Source: Puccinia triticina
Taxonomy: Eukaryota > Basidiomycota > Pucciniomycetes > Pucciniales > Pucciniaceae
Assembly: GCF_026914185.1 (NCBI RefSeq)
Contig: NC_070573.1
Coordinates: 4,085,501-4,149,500, forward strand
Length of the DNA: 64,000 nucleotides
Reading direction: 5' to 3'
Numbering within the stretch: the first letter of the stretch is position 1; every line of letters begins with the position of its first letter. The notes beneath the pieces are model-generated. The model ran no database searches. It was not told the DNA's origin and was given only the letters and a program-made list of their open reading frames with translations. Made by a program: the position numbers and the translations under genes. Of the stretch, positions 24,384-36,600 are shown piece by piece.

Positions 24384-24941
24384 GTAATTAATTTTTGCTC
24401 TGTTTTAATAATTGAGTGGATGCAAAAGTACACATGGGTTGTTTGAAAAAAAGAGATCTTTCAATCTCCCTTTATCAAAATTGTTGGAGTTTGGATTCTA
24501 GAATATCAGCTCAAATTTGATAGACAAGAATATCATCTCTCTATGATTTTTTTCTGATTCAATAAAATTTGTTATGTAGATATGTTGATTACATGATTGT
24601 GATGAAGGTATACTTTTGATAGCACCAAATCAAGCCTCTCTATTTGGAGGGGGGACCCTCCGCCTCCGTTCAAGAGGCTTAGTTAGGCTAGCCCCTACTC
24701 AAGGTAGTGGATGGGTGTGGTGCGTTTGGGGTGGTGAGATGTCAACAAAAATGGAGGTGTCACTGGAGCTGCCAATTGGACTCCCAAGGCTCAACACGCC
24801 CCGAATGGGGACCCGGGTGGAAATGTCAGATAGCACCGCGGATAGCAATTAAATCTGTAACCCTAACCCAACTTTCCCCCGATTTTTGTACATTTGAGGT
24901 TCGATCGAGTTTCAGAGTGAAGGACCTACCAACGAACGACG
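24384..24941. other. Intergenic region and 5' flank of NOC4
   Basis: Contains an AT-rich 3' flank, then a dispersed repeat fragment (GGAGGGGGGACCCTCCGCCTCC at about 24648-24669, followed by TTAGTTAGGCTAGCCCC) also seen around 36085. No TATA box stands out before the ATG. Confidence 0.5.
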
Positions 24942-27373
24942 ATGGCATCCAAAAGCAGCGGCAGCAGCAGCAACAAGGCCCAACAGAGCATCAAAATAAC
25001 GAAGCAGACCCTCAAACAGATCAAGGAACTCGAACAGCAGATCAAACTCGCACCAAACCAAGACCTCAACCCGATTGCAGACCTACTAGAGCGGCTCTCG
25101 GAGGAAGTCAAAGAACAGCGGAAACAGAAGAAAGCCGCCAGCCAGCCAGCCCAAGTGACCCATGCACTGATCTACTCACTCCATCGGATCTTCTCATCGC
25201 TCATCCGCCAGGGAAGGATCCATGGCAGCCCATCACAAAGATCTGAGACCCAAGCGGAAGAAGAGGCCGTCAAGCTGGTCAAGGACTGGCTCAAGACGCA
25301 GTACAGCCAATTTATAGACTGCCTCCTCGCTCTCCTCCGTACGCCCACCCACGAGGAAAGCGGCGCACAGATCGAGCTTGACTGTCTGACAATCCTGATG
25401 AACCTCGTCCGCTACGAATCAGACGTCATCCGCTCCCTGAAATACTCGCGCAATCCTCAGACCGGCGCGGATGTCGACCTCAAATTCCCTCCCGCCGGCT
25501 TCGAAAGCTCTACCTTCCTCAAGCTCGTCAAGGCCCTCCTTATCCCGAACGATCCCCATCAAGTCCCTCCCTCCGTCAGAGCTGAGTTCATCCTCCGCTA
25601 CCTCAACTTTTGTGATGATATCCGCTTCCGATTCCTCAAGGACGCTACGTCAGTCACACATCCATATCTCTAATTTATGTATGTCCTATTCGGAAGTATT
25701 ACAGATTTGACTGACAGTTCCGCCTCAACTGAAACAGTTTTCTCTGCCAATCGTTCAACCCCGAATCATCCCAACAAGGCCGCAAGAAAAAGAAAGCTAA
25801 AGCAGCAGCAACCAAGGATATTGGAGATGGCGTTTCAAAAGACGGCTTGACACGGAACCTGCTCATGTACCTGGAATCTCTCACGACGATGCCAACTAGT
25901 GTAGACGAGCTGAACCAGTTCTGGACGGGCAAGCCGCAAGAAGAAGGAAGTGGGAGTGGGCCGACGAAGCGGAAGAGCATGGGGACGGAGGGTGAGGGAC
26001 GGAGGAGCAAGAAGAAGACGAAGGTGGCTAGCGACGGAAGCACGGGGATCTTTGACGACCCGACCGATTCTGAAGACTCGGAAGAGGAGCCAGACTCGGA
26101 ACAGCGAAGCAAGGACCAGCACCCCTTACTCGTGCTCCGGGCCCATCAGAAAGCCTTCTCGGACTGCTGGGTCGCTTTCTTGAGCCTCCAGGGCCTCGCC
26201 GAGGCCGACATCAAACGCGTCCTCAAAATCCTCCACAACCAAGTTATCCCTCACATGATTGACCCCAAGATCCTCATGGACTTCCTCGTCGACTGTCTTG
26301 ACTATGGCGGCTCGATCTCCGTGTTATCCCTGAACGCCTTGTTCACCCTCATGTCCAAACATAACTTGTACGACCAACACTCCTTTTCCCTACTCCGGCT
26401 TCCTACCCCCAACTGACTCTTGAGATAACCCGCAGGGACTATCCCGACTTCTATACAAAACTGTATGCGCTCATCGATTCATCGATCATGCATACCCGCC
26501 ACCGGCCGCGTTTCTTCCGGATGCTCGAAGTCTTCCTCTCCTCCACGTCCGTCCTCCCCCACCCTGTCTCTCTCATTCTCTTAATAAACAAAGCTGATAT
26601 TTTCTTGCTTGTTATAGTCATTTACCCGTCAACATTGTCGCCTCCTTTATTAAGAAGATCGCCCGCATCAGTCTTTTCGCCACCCCCGGCGCAATCATCG
26701 CCGTCGTCCCGTTCTGCTATAACCTGATCAAAATGCATCCTACCGTCATGGCCTTACTTCACCGAATCCCTGACGGCCAATCCAAAACACTCAAAGCGCT
26801 CGAAATCAGTGGTAAGCTCTTCGATCTCTTTAATACAGCCAACGTTTGAACCTCGACACATGTTTCATTTATTTATTTTTCTAATCATGGTTCTCATTTT
26901 TGCCTTTCGGGATGAATAGATCCGTTCAGATTCGATGAGCCCGATCCACTCAAGACCGAGGCGATATTCAGCTCAGCGTGGGAGTTTGTCGGTCTGCGCT
27001 CGCATTACTTGGCCAGTATCGCCACCCTCTTCAAGGTCTTTCAAGAGTCGTTCGATAAACCTAAGTACGACTTGGAAGACTTCCTCGATCACACATATTC
27101 TAGCGTACGTCCTTTCCATCACCCTTCCCTTTTTTCAGATTGAGATCTGTCGAGAAAAGCAAAACCCTGAATGTTGACGAAATTCCCTTTCTTGTGTATT
27201 TCAAGTTAATCGAAACCGAACTTACACGACTGATTAAAAAACCTCCAGCACTCAGTCTCTTCGCGTCGTCCTACAAACAACAACCCTCCACTTCCTCAAC
27301 ACTTAATCAGAAGAACGATTCTTCGAAGTGCGTCGTCGTGGATGATATTGTCAACCAGATGTGGAAGATATAA
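24942..27373 (+). CDS. NOC4: Nucleolar complex protein 4 (CBF/Mak21-family ribosome biogenesis factor)
   Basis: Six exons (24942-25648, 25738-26367, 26436-26546, 26618-26811, 26920-27104, 27206-27373) give 664 residues with all phases closing. The C-terminal half carries the CBF domain characters of Noc4: LDYPDFYTKLYALID, HTRHRPRFFRMLEVFL, HLPVNIVASFIKKIARISL, PGAIIAVVPFCYNLIKMHP and DPFRFDEPDPLKTEAIFSS. Noc4 pairs with Nop14 in the nucleolus for 40S subunit maturation and export. The N terminus is helical and Lys/Gln-rich. An acidic, Lys-rich linker (about 290-345) holds a KKTK-type basic patch followed by DDPTDSEDSEEEPDSE, so the protein is longer than yeast Noc4. The exon order and motif order match the family. 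Confidence 0.93.
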
Positions 27374-27674
27374 TCCCCTCTCTCTGTGTTCTTGTTTCCA
27401 CCGCAGAATCGTGCCTTTTTTTACTTTGTTTGGCCGTGTTCTTTTTTTTTCCGGGAGTCTTGTTTTTTTTTCGAGTTCATGTTGATTGATGAAATAAAAT
27501 TCAACTCTCAATTTGCCAAGTTCCAGACTACATTGCAACCCCATTGAAGTAAGTTTGTCACCTCTGGTTAGCTGGTGGGTCTTGGTTCTGAATTTATCAT
27601 GTGTTGGGTGTCCATGTCAGAAACCAAGGGAGGGCACTGATATGATCAAAAGCTAATGTTTTGTATGAGACAAT
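27374..27674. other. 3' flank of NOC4, no gene
   Basis: T-rich 3' untranslated region with AATAAA-like words (AAATAAAATTC at about 27491). Nothing else recognised. Confidence 0.5.
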
Positions 27675-27725
27675 ATCATCACATTAGGTTTACATTTACG
27701 GTAAATGTAAACCAAATGTGATGAT
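27675..27725. repeat. Short perfect-type foldback (25-bp arms, 1-nt loop)
   Basis: Left arm ATCATCACATTAGGTTTAC..., right arm ...GTAAACCAAATGTGATGAT; arms match except one position and meet at a single G. Probably a collapsed MITE. Confidence 0.85.
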
Positions 27726-28256
27726 AACCACATCATTTTAGCAGCTAGAAAAAAAAGGACATGCCCCGGGGCTTCAGGGTAAACTGGGGCATAGTTGGGG
27801 TGTGGGGTTTGGGATGACCCTCATGCCCCGGGGCACAGCCTTATCTTTGGTAGCTTTCCTGGCACAAGTATGCACACTGCACAGAATCTGAAATTGATGA
27901 TGTTACAACTCTGATTGCAGCTCAACTAGAAGAGTTGAGGATGAGAGAAAATAGCAGAAAGATGGAGACAGCTTGGGCCATCGCAGAGATGCAAAAAGAG
28001 CAAAAAAGGTGCAGAAACTCATGCAGGAGATTGGTTTCGAAAAAGTCCCCACCAAAATGCCTAATTCTCTCCGTCAAGCTTGAAGAAGCATATGGGATTT
28101 GCAGGAATCTAACAAAAAAATTGAAAGGGCCCAAGCTTCTTGGAAAACAAAATAAAGAAATTTTGCGCAATTTCAAACACCATGTAAAACTCAGTCAGAG
28201 TTAATGTGATGATATCAGGGTTGATGTGATGATATCAGAGTTGAGGGCTGTTGAGG
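27726..28256 (+). repeat. Coding-derived dispersed repeat, copy 1
   Basis: Preceded by a GCCCCGGGG-rich block (27765-27835). The + strand from about 27878 to 28060 can be read as HCTESEIDDVTTLIAAQLEELRMREN..METAWAIAEM, closely like the minus-strand copy at 35640-36075. Two diverging copies in opposite orientation with conserved reading suggest a decayed transposon protein. The family is not recognised. Confidence 0.6.
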
Positions 28257-28628
28257 CAACGGTGAAACAAATACAATACATGTATCTGTATCTGCCTGTA
28301 TTTGTATCTGTTTTGCACCCAATACTATTTATTTGTATTGTATTCAAAGACCAATACTATACAAATGTATTCAAACTTTGGTATCTTGTTGCAAATACAG
28401 CCCAATAGAAGATACTGTATTTTTATCATTTTTGATAGTTTTTCTGTATACAGTCCACAGTGGCCAAAAACAAGAAAATCAAGTTTTAATAATTTATTGA
28501 TACAATACTATGGTATTGTATCTTCAGGCAGATACAATACATTTGTATTTACAATTTTGTATTTTTCAACAGATACAATACACAAGTATCTGAAGATACT
28601 GTATTGTATAGTATCTGTTTCACCGTTG
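28257..28628. mobile_element. MITE with CAACGGTGAAACA ends and 7-bp duplication
   Basis: Ends CAACGGTGAAACAAATACAA and (reverse) CAACGGTGAAACAGATACTA. Flanked by GTTGAGG on both sides (28250-28256, 28629-28635). The interior is made of ATACAATAC / GTATTGTAT words. Second complete copy at 59263; third, truncated copy at 34724. Confidence 0.75.
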
Positions 28629-28686
28629 GTTGAGGGTCTGGGTATTGGAATATTGAACTTGAAATCCGGCAAAATCCACTTCTAAT

Positions 28687-28843
28687 ATTGGTGTTCAAAG
28701 TTGAAATTTATGCATGCATAAATGTGTGAATCATAAATTCATATAACTTTGCTTGCTGGAGACTGCTTATGTAATCTTTGGTTTACCAGCCAACAAATTT
28801 TTATGAATTTATGCATGCATAAATTCCAACTTTGAACACCAAT
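28687..28843. mobile_element. Foldback MITE with ATTGGTGTTCAAAGTTG ends
   Basis: Left end ATTGGTGTTCAAAGTTGAAA and right end in reverse ATTGGTGTTCAAAGTTGGAA; both continue into AATTTATGCATGCATAAA. The element is 157 bp. It shares GGTGTTCAAAGTTG-type ends with the element at 52923-53124. Confidence 0.75.
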
Positions 28844-30329
28844 TATACCTCTGGGGCAGAATCATTTACCTTAATACAGATATGGAGCAAAAAGCCCCTC
28901 ATCTAACTCCTCCACCATCCAACAGTACCATTATTGAGCTCAAAAGTAGTGAAAAAGATCAAAACTCTGCCCATAAAGCCAACATAGTTGGGTTGGGAAT
29001 CACTTTCAAATTACAAGTAACAGCACTGCGGCAATTTGTCAAGTTACCCAGAAAGGTGGGAATATATGCAGGACTGAATTGAAAAAAGATATAAAAGTGG
29101 AAGCACCAAGAACTTTCACAGCCATCTCTTTCAAATTTACCACCTCAAGGATCCTAAGCTCTTGAAAAAGACCCAGAGATTGAAGCATATTGATATGGAG
29201 AAGTGGTCAAAGTCTGGCTCCCATATACCAAAAGTGAGTGCCTTCTATCTTATAGTTATCATTGAGTTAAAGTCAGGGTTAGTTCTTACTAGATGATGTG
29301 GGTCATCTTGTAGGTGGAGCTTAATAATGTGTCATTGAAGAATGCACTCATATATTTCCTTGCCAAGTGTGATCTACTGTTTACAATTTTTGAGCAAGCA
29401 TCTTTCTGTGCACTTGTTCACCTACCAGCAATGAGCCACTGCACTACAATAACTGTTAGTGTAGACATTTTATTGACTCCCAAATTCATGTTATCTGTTA
29501 TCCCAGATACAAGTATCCATACTAACAATAACAGGAAATAACAGAAATAACAACAATAACAGGCCTTTTATTGCTACTAACAGGATATGTTTTAATAATG
29601 ACTCAGGACAAGGACGCTCAGGAGGACATGATGAGAAGAGCCAAGAGGCTCGAGAGGAGGGTAGTGAGATGGGGACGCTCACCAGATGTGGCTCAAGGAG
29701 GGAGCAGATTTTTAGAGAGAAGAACCGATGAGGTCTTGATTGCTTGTACAAGGCTAGGTATATATAGACTAAGTACAAGCATCAAGTTGTGGTCAAGTGT
29801 CATATTGAATATGCAAGGAAGCGAGTGGAAGCGGATGGAAGAAGAAACAGGAGAACAAGTGACATCCAAGATATCACACACAGAGCACGCGCACACGAGG
29901 TCATCAGTAGACAGGAGAGCACACAGACAGTTCTAGACAAGGATCAAGGTCACTGGGCTTAGAAAAAGATAAGGGCATAACCTAAACTAAAAGATAACAG
30001 GGAGAGACAAGCTTCTGTGAGAGGTCCGGATAAGGAAATGGGGAAAAGGAGGCAGAGGGAAGAGATGAAAATCCAACAGGATACAATAACATTTATTGCT
30101 ATTATCCATCACTATTTCCTGGTTAATTCCCTGTATTTTTAGCAACAAAAAAAAAGAGATAACAGAAAACATTGTTATTGTTAGCTGGTTTTTGGCTACA
30201 CTACACTACACTAACAAATAATGTTAGTGTATTGGCCCACCCACATACTCAACAAAGGGGCCTCACCCCTAATTACCAATACCTCCCACAATGGTATTTC
30301 CACTTACCTCAACAGAGTCTTCCTCCAAT
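28844..30329. other. Repeat-rich region including an inverted-repeat-bounded segment
   Basis: About 29520-30183 is bounded by CTAACAATAACA and, in reverse, CTAACAATAACA-like DNA, a possible non-autonomous element. A 121-residue open frame inside (29571-29936) has no recognisable domain. Nothing else is supported. Confidence 0.45.
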
Positions 30330-31963
30330 TGCAAGAGACCAAAGCTCCAGTTACTTGCAAAGCAAGATCATCTTTTGTTCACAACCAGCACTTGGACCAG
30401 CCCTAATGTCACAGCTTTCATGGTGGTGACAACTCATTACTTGGATTCCAACTTTGAGATGAAAGACATGACCATGGCTGTCCCTCATATCCAAGGTGCA
30501 ACTTTTCATTTGGCTTTTATTTCTCATTTGAATGAAACAATAATTAACCAAAAACCTCTCATCTCTCCAGGAAGTCATACTGGGAAAATGTTTGCCAAAC
30601 AATTCTATGAAATACTTGAACATTATGGGTGTCTCAACAAGATACAAACCATTACCACTGACAATGAATCAACCAACAATTGAATGGCTCAGGAACTCTC
30701 CCTTCAGATTGATTCCTTCAACACTGCTACTCACCTTCTTGGCTGCATTGCACATGTCATCAACCTTGCTGCCAAAGCCAAAATGACGGCCCTTGGAACT
30801 CTCAAGAAGGTGAAGAACTTTCTGCCAATGTGATGGGAGGTGAAAATGCCAACAATGCACCTGCTCACCCAGCCACTCAAAACCAAATGGGCATCAACTT
30901 CATGACAACCAAGCCTCATGAGGCCAACTTTGAGGCTGACTCAATCCTCAAGAGCACACACAGATTGTGTACATATGTACAAGTTTTGCCTCAATGCCAC
31001 AAACATTTTGCAAATGTTGTTGGCTTTACTCAACCTGATCTTGCGGCCAAGAAGATCACATGTCTTGAAATCAATGTCTCAGCCCGTTGGAATTCAACCT
31101 TTGCAATGTTCCGCTGGGCCATTCAATTCAAGGAGTCATGCACTCATTATTCTCAGTCCCAACCAGAGACTCTCTGCTTTCTGTTGACCTTGGAGGAATG
31201 GAATCAGGCAAAAAATGTACATGATGAAACCCCTTGAAACTCTCAGCAAAGCAACCAAGCTGCTGTGTGGATCTACTTATTTGACCCTTAACATGGCCCT
31301 TCCAGTTTACATCACTCTGATGATACACCTCCACTGTGCCAGGCAAGGCCGTTATGATCAAGCCAAACTCATCAACTCTGTAGCCCAAAAAATAGCCAAA
31401 ATCAATGGCTACCTTTGTGATGCACTCACTAAACCAGTATACATATCTGCAATGGTACTTGACCCCACTCTCAAAGTTAGATTCTGGAAGGCACATGCAA
31501 ACTCCATAGGTGATCACTATTTTCTACTGGTTGATGAAATCCTTTCAACCTTCCGCACTGCTGCCCATAAATTCAAGGATCAGCTTGGGATTACTGAGCC
31601 TGCTAGCAACCCAAACACAATTGCCCAAGCCTCTGGAGTAGGTCCCTCCAAATTCTTTGCAGCTGCTTTTTATCAACCACCCCTACCAATTGAGGGGATT
31701 GAAGCCAAGATTACCCGCTAATTGAAGGAGGATTCCAAACCGCAGGGCAGCAAGATCCTTGCTTATTGGGCCGGTTAATAGAAGACTTATCCCATCCTGT
31801 CACAAATGGCACCTTGATCCTGGCAACTAGTGCTGCTTCCAAGCATGTGTTCTCCAAAGGCCAAATAATTGTCTCCTGGCAACAATCCGCACTCAAACCA
31901 AGAAGCATTGAGCATTTCTTATGTCTCAAGGGATGGTACCAAGTCTTCAATGGCCCCTTTTGA
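30330..31963 (+). pseudogene. hAT-family transposase pseudogene, intronless
   Basis: Frames on the + strand together spell a hAT transposase: TWTSPNVTAFMVVTTHYLD, ITTDNESTNN, CIAHVINLAAKAK, VSARWNSTFAMF, LDPTLKVRFWKAH, and a C-terminal dimerisation piece ILATSAASKHVFSKGQ...IEHFLCLKGWYQVF. An in-frame TGA stands at 30681-30683 directly after the TTDNESTNN motif and another at 30831-30833. At least two frameshifts follow (near 30840 and 31230). No target duplication was identified. The coding region is broken and non-functional, and different in sequence from the hAT at 44796-49321. Confidence 0.85.
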
Positions 31964-32530
31964 TCCCCTTTCCTTTGTTGTTACTTTTGTGTCAACACCC
32001 GTTTCCTTGGGGTTCTGGCTTTTGCGTCTCAACTTGTGCCCTTTTCTGTCAGTCTCTAACTAAGACGGGCTTACATACTCGATGGCCACTGGAATGACAA
32101 AAAACAAAAAAAACCTAAAAAAAGACATCATCCCCCAGGGAATCCTCCCTTCGCAAAAAAACCATCATATGCCCCGGGGATTCGGGGTCCCAAGGTAATC
32201 CCGAACACCGGACCCCAGGGCATGATCCCAAAGTCATGCCCCGAATCCCGCTTTTGCAGCTTGTCCGAAGACAATTGGACCATGGAAGTGGAGATGCTTG
32301 CAAGAATGAATGATCTTGGCTTTGGTCGGTGTTGAGAGGAGCGCTAGCTTACATAAACAAAGCCATTAGCCACTCGTGAGGATGTCCGCCTCGCAACTCG
32401 CGAGGGTTCACCGTGAACGATCCATCAAGGTTGGATAGGCGACCCCACTGGGTGGACTCCTGAAGCCAAACCTGCAAACGTATCCATGCGTTCACATGTT
32501 ATAACATGTCTGCTTCGACTGCGCAATTAG
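31964..32530. other. Intergenic DNA with a GCCCCGGGG-type repeat
   Basis: Bases 32165-32250 contain TGCCCCGGGGATTCGGGGT and GGCATG words like those at 27765-27835. No gene. Confidence 0.5.
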
Positions 32531-32704
32531 GGTATTCAAAATTGATTTTTGAATATCATTTTACATAAAATCATAAGATTTATGAAAGTTTTGAGAGGTG
32601 CTTGAAATGAAGAGCACCCTCAACTTTCACCCCATCAAAAGTTTGGACATGTAGATCTTATGATTTTATGTAAAAAGTGGTTTGAAAATCAATATTGAAC
32701 ACCA
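32531..32704. mobile_element. Foldback MITE (TTTTACATAAAATCATAAGAT arms)
   Basis: The left arm contains ATTGATTTTTGAA then TTTTACATAAAATCATAAGA; the right arm is the reverse, ending GATTTTCAATATTGAACAC-like DNA in reverse. The GTGTTCAA end and ATCATAAGATTT interior resemble the element at 52923-53124. Confidence 0.65.
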
Positions 32705-34692
32705 CAAATCCTTTGAAAATGTTCTGTTTCTATGCCGGCAGAAAAAACCAGCCGCAGATCCTATCTGATCCCTAAATCTGACGCTGCTTTTGCCTCAACC
32801 AACTGGACCAGCAGGCATGTGGTTACAATCTATGTATGTCGCTGTTAGTTTATTCGGGAGCAGTACCCGAGTCAATAAAATAAAGTAACTTCGAATGCTG
32901 CTGGTCTTAAGGAACGAAGGAACGTTGAAGAAGGCGCCCTTCACTTTGAAGCTGGAACTTTGAAATCGTGTCGGCCGGTCCGTTCATAATTATCTCTCAA
33001 AAACCATAACTTTCGTTTCACGTCTCCGAGCCCCTCACGTCAACAACTATACTATACCATGTGGATCTTGTACTGTGCTTTTACCTAGCACTCAGTTTTG
33101 TCGAGCAATGTGTTTGTGAATGAAGCTTTCTGGAGGCTGAAACGCGTCAAAACCAAACAGTTACATTCAATTCCAGTTTTTCTCAACCGCAATCAAAAGT
33201 CCCGATGTTACAATTAGGGCTTTAAATAATTGATTACCACCAAGCAGTTTAGTCTTACAAAGTGCTTATAAATGGTCATCGGGATTCACTAGGTGGTTGT
33301 GGCAACTATACGCACCCTACCTGCGGCTCACAAGTTCGACTGAACAAGAAAAAGATTAAAAGCAATAATGTTTATCATATATTTTGTCAGCCTTAGAGAT
33401 ACAATAAGTATCCTAAAGACTGCAATAACTAAGAAAATAATAATAAATGCTAAAATATTATTACAGATTCCGCTTCCTCATCATAAATTAGGGGGGGTTT
33501 CCCACTTGAAGTAACCCTTTATTCCTACTCCTTCTGGTACATTAATACAAAAGGAGTAGCATAGAGAGCACGCTACAGAGCGCTGCAAATAAAAACCCTT
33601 ACATAAAAAATTAATACATAAATATACAATACATAAAAATATATTAGAAGAGATATTACATTTACACCGTGAAAAGAGAGCACGGGTGAGAAGTATCCAT
33701 TGTATTATTTATTTTACTTTTCACACATAGCTTTTACACATGACAATTGGTTATAAAATGTCACGTGCCAAAGCAAGGGAAGTTAAGTAACATAGTACAA
33801 ATAATTTGCCCACAGCCAAGGAGGTAACACGCCAAAACTGTGGCCAATTCCCATAACCAAAAAGGGACTGTGTAGCGTGCACAGGGTCCCCTCCAATATT
33901 CAAAGGAGCCCTTAGGGCCTCAGGAATTAATCCCCCAGACTATTCACCCACCATAACCTGTAAGTTATTTGTGAATATTCTTCTCCTGCTTCCAGAGCAG
34001 TGTATCCCTTATAAAACCCCACCTAGCATGTCACAAATACAAGAATCTACCCTTAAAATTCAACAAATTCCCTTATAGAGCAATTTTTAGCGTAAATTCT
34101 TTAAAAATAATTGCAGTAAGACTACAGCCTCTGTCAAGCAGCCAATCAGCTTAAGCTCTTACCAGTTATTTTTACGCCTCAAACTCCCTGTTATTAATAA
34201 TTATATATTATTAATAATAAAGTTCTCTACCTCTTACATAAGAGAGAAAAACCCTTGTAGTGGCTAATTACCACGTAACAAGCTTGGTATTATATTACCA
34301 GTGTTTTATTTCAGCACAGTTATATTGCAAGGGCCTAAAAACCCTAATTACATATAAAAATTACGGTTTTTGACCCTTAGCTTCATAAACAGAGTTGTCA
34401 TATTTCAAGCAATGCAAATCACTTTCTATTACAATCAATACCCTCCTCAATAACCTGCCCAACACAGGCTGGGCGGCTTTGGTAACAGATGATCCCAACA
34501 ATAGCTCCCCGCAGTGCACATTGTGCTTGATTTAGAGGATTACATTGAAGGTGATGTTATTGTGGTTCTGCCATGTTGTCCGTTGCACCACTTTCACCGG
34601 GTCTGCGTCCATGTAAGGCTCTCTCTTGGCACCCAGGTCTTTTTTGCGGGTACCAGTGGTACTTTTGGTTTTTTTTTGTAGGTATGTACCTG
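32705..34692. other. AT-rich intergenic DNA, no gene
   Basis: Long AT-rich stretch (33360-34480) with TTATTAATAATAATTATATA-type runs and scattered stops in all frames. No tRNA, rRNA or transposase was recognised. Composition differs from both flanks, so it may be an old AT-mutated repeat. Confidence 0.45.
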
Positions 34693-34723
34693 CTGGCCAA
34701 GAGGGATCCCTCTTGGCTGTTAG

Positions 34724-35035
34724 CAACAGTGAAACAATAAGGTACATTGGTATTATTTTTGAGTCCAATACACTGTATTGGTATTGGATTGAGTCACCAA
34801 ACCAATCCTATACATGTGTATCATATTGCACATACAGTCTGATATAATACTATACAAGTGTATTGCTGGGAGGGGAAATTGGATTGAGTGCCAACCACCC
34901 AGAAAAGGTTTTGTTTTTTTTAGATATGATACTGCTGTATTGTATCTTTTTTCGATACAATACATGGTATTGAATTCTGGAGTATCAAAAAAAGATACAA
35001 TACATAGTATTGGCCAATACCGGTCTAGAAAATAG
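34724..35035. mobile_element. Truncated copy of the CAACRGTGAAACA MITE family
   Basis: Begins CAACAGTGAAACAATA right after a GCCAAGAGGGATCCCTCTTGGC hairpin, and shares the GATACAATACATGGTATTG interior with 59263-59539 and 28257-28628. The right terminal repeat is missing; the sequence runs out near 35035. Confidence 0.65.
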
Positions 35036-35164
35036 ATATACATATATCCATAGTCCTATCAACCACGGCACATTTATGCTTGCACATAGTTGACTATATA
35101 TAGTTTCTGTCTCTACACACATAATGATAATCATCCTGTGTTCTTCCATCACAAAATTGACAAG

Positions 35165-35557
35165 CTGGTATATGCACACACACCAGCTCTCTGAGAAGGA
35201 TCCCTCTTGGTGAGCTGGTACACACACTAGCTCAACCAGAGGGATTCCTCTTGGCAGCCGCAAGCTGGTATAAATAAGCCATCTTGGCAAGCAGGTATAT
35301 TGCATGTACCAGCTTGCTGAGAGGGATCCCTCTTGGTGGGCTGGTATAAATACAACAGCTCCCTGAGAGGAATCCCTCTTGGCCAGCTGGTGGAGCCGCA
35401 GCCAGGGATATCTCATATGTGTGGGTATCAAACCCCGGTACTTGGGTGCCCACCAGGAAATTTTACAAAAACAGGCACCCGGGGCCGTACCTCATGTACT
35501 TGGCACTCAAAGGTGGGTGCCGGGTACCACCGTGTGGTTGCCTGTTTGCCATCTCTA
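35165..35557. repeat. Hairpin array and right end of a hAT-like non-autonomous element
   Basis: At least four units of AGAGGGATCCCTCTTGG joined to CAGCTGGTATAAATA-like spacers (35190-35400). Then come GGCACCCGG and GGGTACCAC words and the terminal TTTGCCATCTCTA at 35545-35557. This order is the same as in the complete element at 52036-52846. The left end is not visible because the region at 34.6-34.7 kb is interrupted and degraded. Confidence 0.65.
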
Positions 35558-35639
35558 CTTGGTGCCTGTGATGAAAGGGTGCAGGGAGTATAGAGGCCTC
35601 TGGTTGGTGATCCTGGCCCCCTGGGTTGTAACTTGTGGT

Positions 35640-36600
35640 GGGTGCTTTTCAAAACCAATCTCCCGCATGATTTTCTGCACCTTTTCTGCTCTGTTTTTCA
35701 TTTCTGGGATAGCCCAAGCTGTATCCATATTTATGCTATTTTTTCTCATCCTCAACTCTTCTAGTTGAGCTACAATCAGAGTTGTAACATCATCAATTTC
35801 CAATTCTGCACAGTGCAAAATGTGTAATACACAATGAAGCAGGCACATGTCAGTCACAAAAGATGATCTCAACTGCCACCCAAGGCCCTTAAAATAGCCA
35901 TAATACTTACAAATATTCTTCATTCTCTTGGGCATTTTTTGTTCCCCAAAATGTTCATTTTCCCAGTGAGAAATGGCGCATCCAGAAAGGATTGAAAAAT
36001 GACATCTTACTAATTCTCTCAGGCAGCGGGGTTGACTGAGCAGAGTCCCTCCTTGACAGCATCCCCCGTTCAATAGAGGAACTTTGTTAAGTTAGAGGCT
36101 AGCCCTAACTTAGCTAATTCCCTCCTCAGGGGAGGGAAGCAACCTCCAAAGGAAGGACTTATGTGCTATGTTGACTCCATGGCCTAAGTTTGAGAGCATT
36201 TCAACCTTTGGTGGGCAGTTTTTTATAATCAACCTCACACACTCATCTCTGGGAACTTTTCCTTCTAGTTTTTCTTTCTGGGACCAGATAAGCTGTCCTC
36301 ATCTACCCCCAACCCTTCTTCTTGATCTGCAATATACTTTGTAATATCATTGGTTTGGAATCTGGATTGTGTACAGTGCAAGATGTCTAATGAACAATGA
36401 AGCACACCCAACAATGTCATAACATAGCAAGTTCAGTTCCCCTCAAGGCCTCCCCCAAAAACAAAAATTTAGCAAGATTCTCCATGATCTTGTGCATCAA
36501 TATTTGTCCTCCTATTACTTAATCACCCAATGAGAAATGGTGCTGCTACAACAAGTTGAACATTGCCATTTTGCAATTTTCTCAGGCCACGGGGTTGACT
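35640..36600 (-). repeat. Coding-derived dispersed repeat, copies 2 and 3
   Basis: On the minus strand, 36075-35640 reads CLLHCVLHILHCAELEIDDVTTLIVAQLEELRMRKN..MDTAWAIPEM, matching 27878-28060. A third, more diverged copy lies at about 36180-36600 (shared words TTCTCAGGC.GCGGGGTTGACT and CACAATGAAGCA.). Function is not recognised. Confidence 0.6.

Noticed and set aside
29571..29936. 121-residue Arg/Glu-rich open frame
   Set aside because: It sits within an inverted-repeat-bounded segment and shows no recognisable domain or intron support.
33290..33360. Possible tRNA (CAAGTTCGACTGAAC)
   Set aside because: No acceptor stem or D-loop could be paired around the T-loop-like word.
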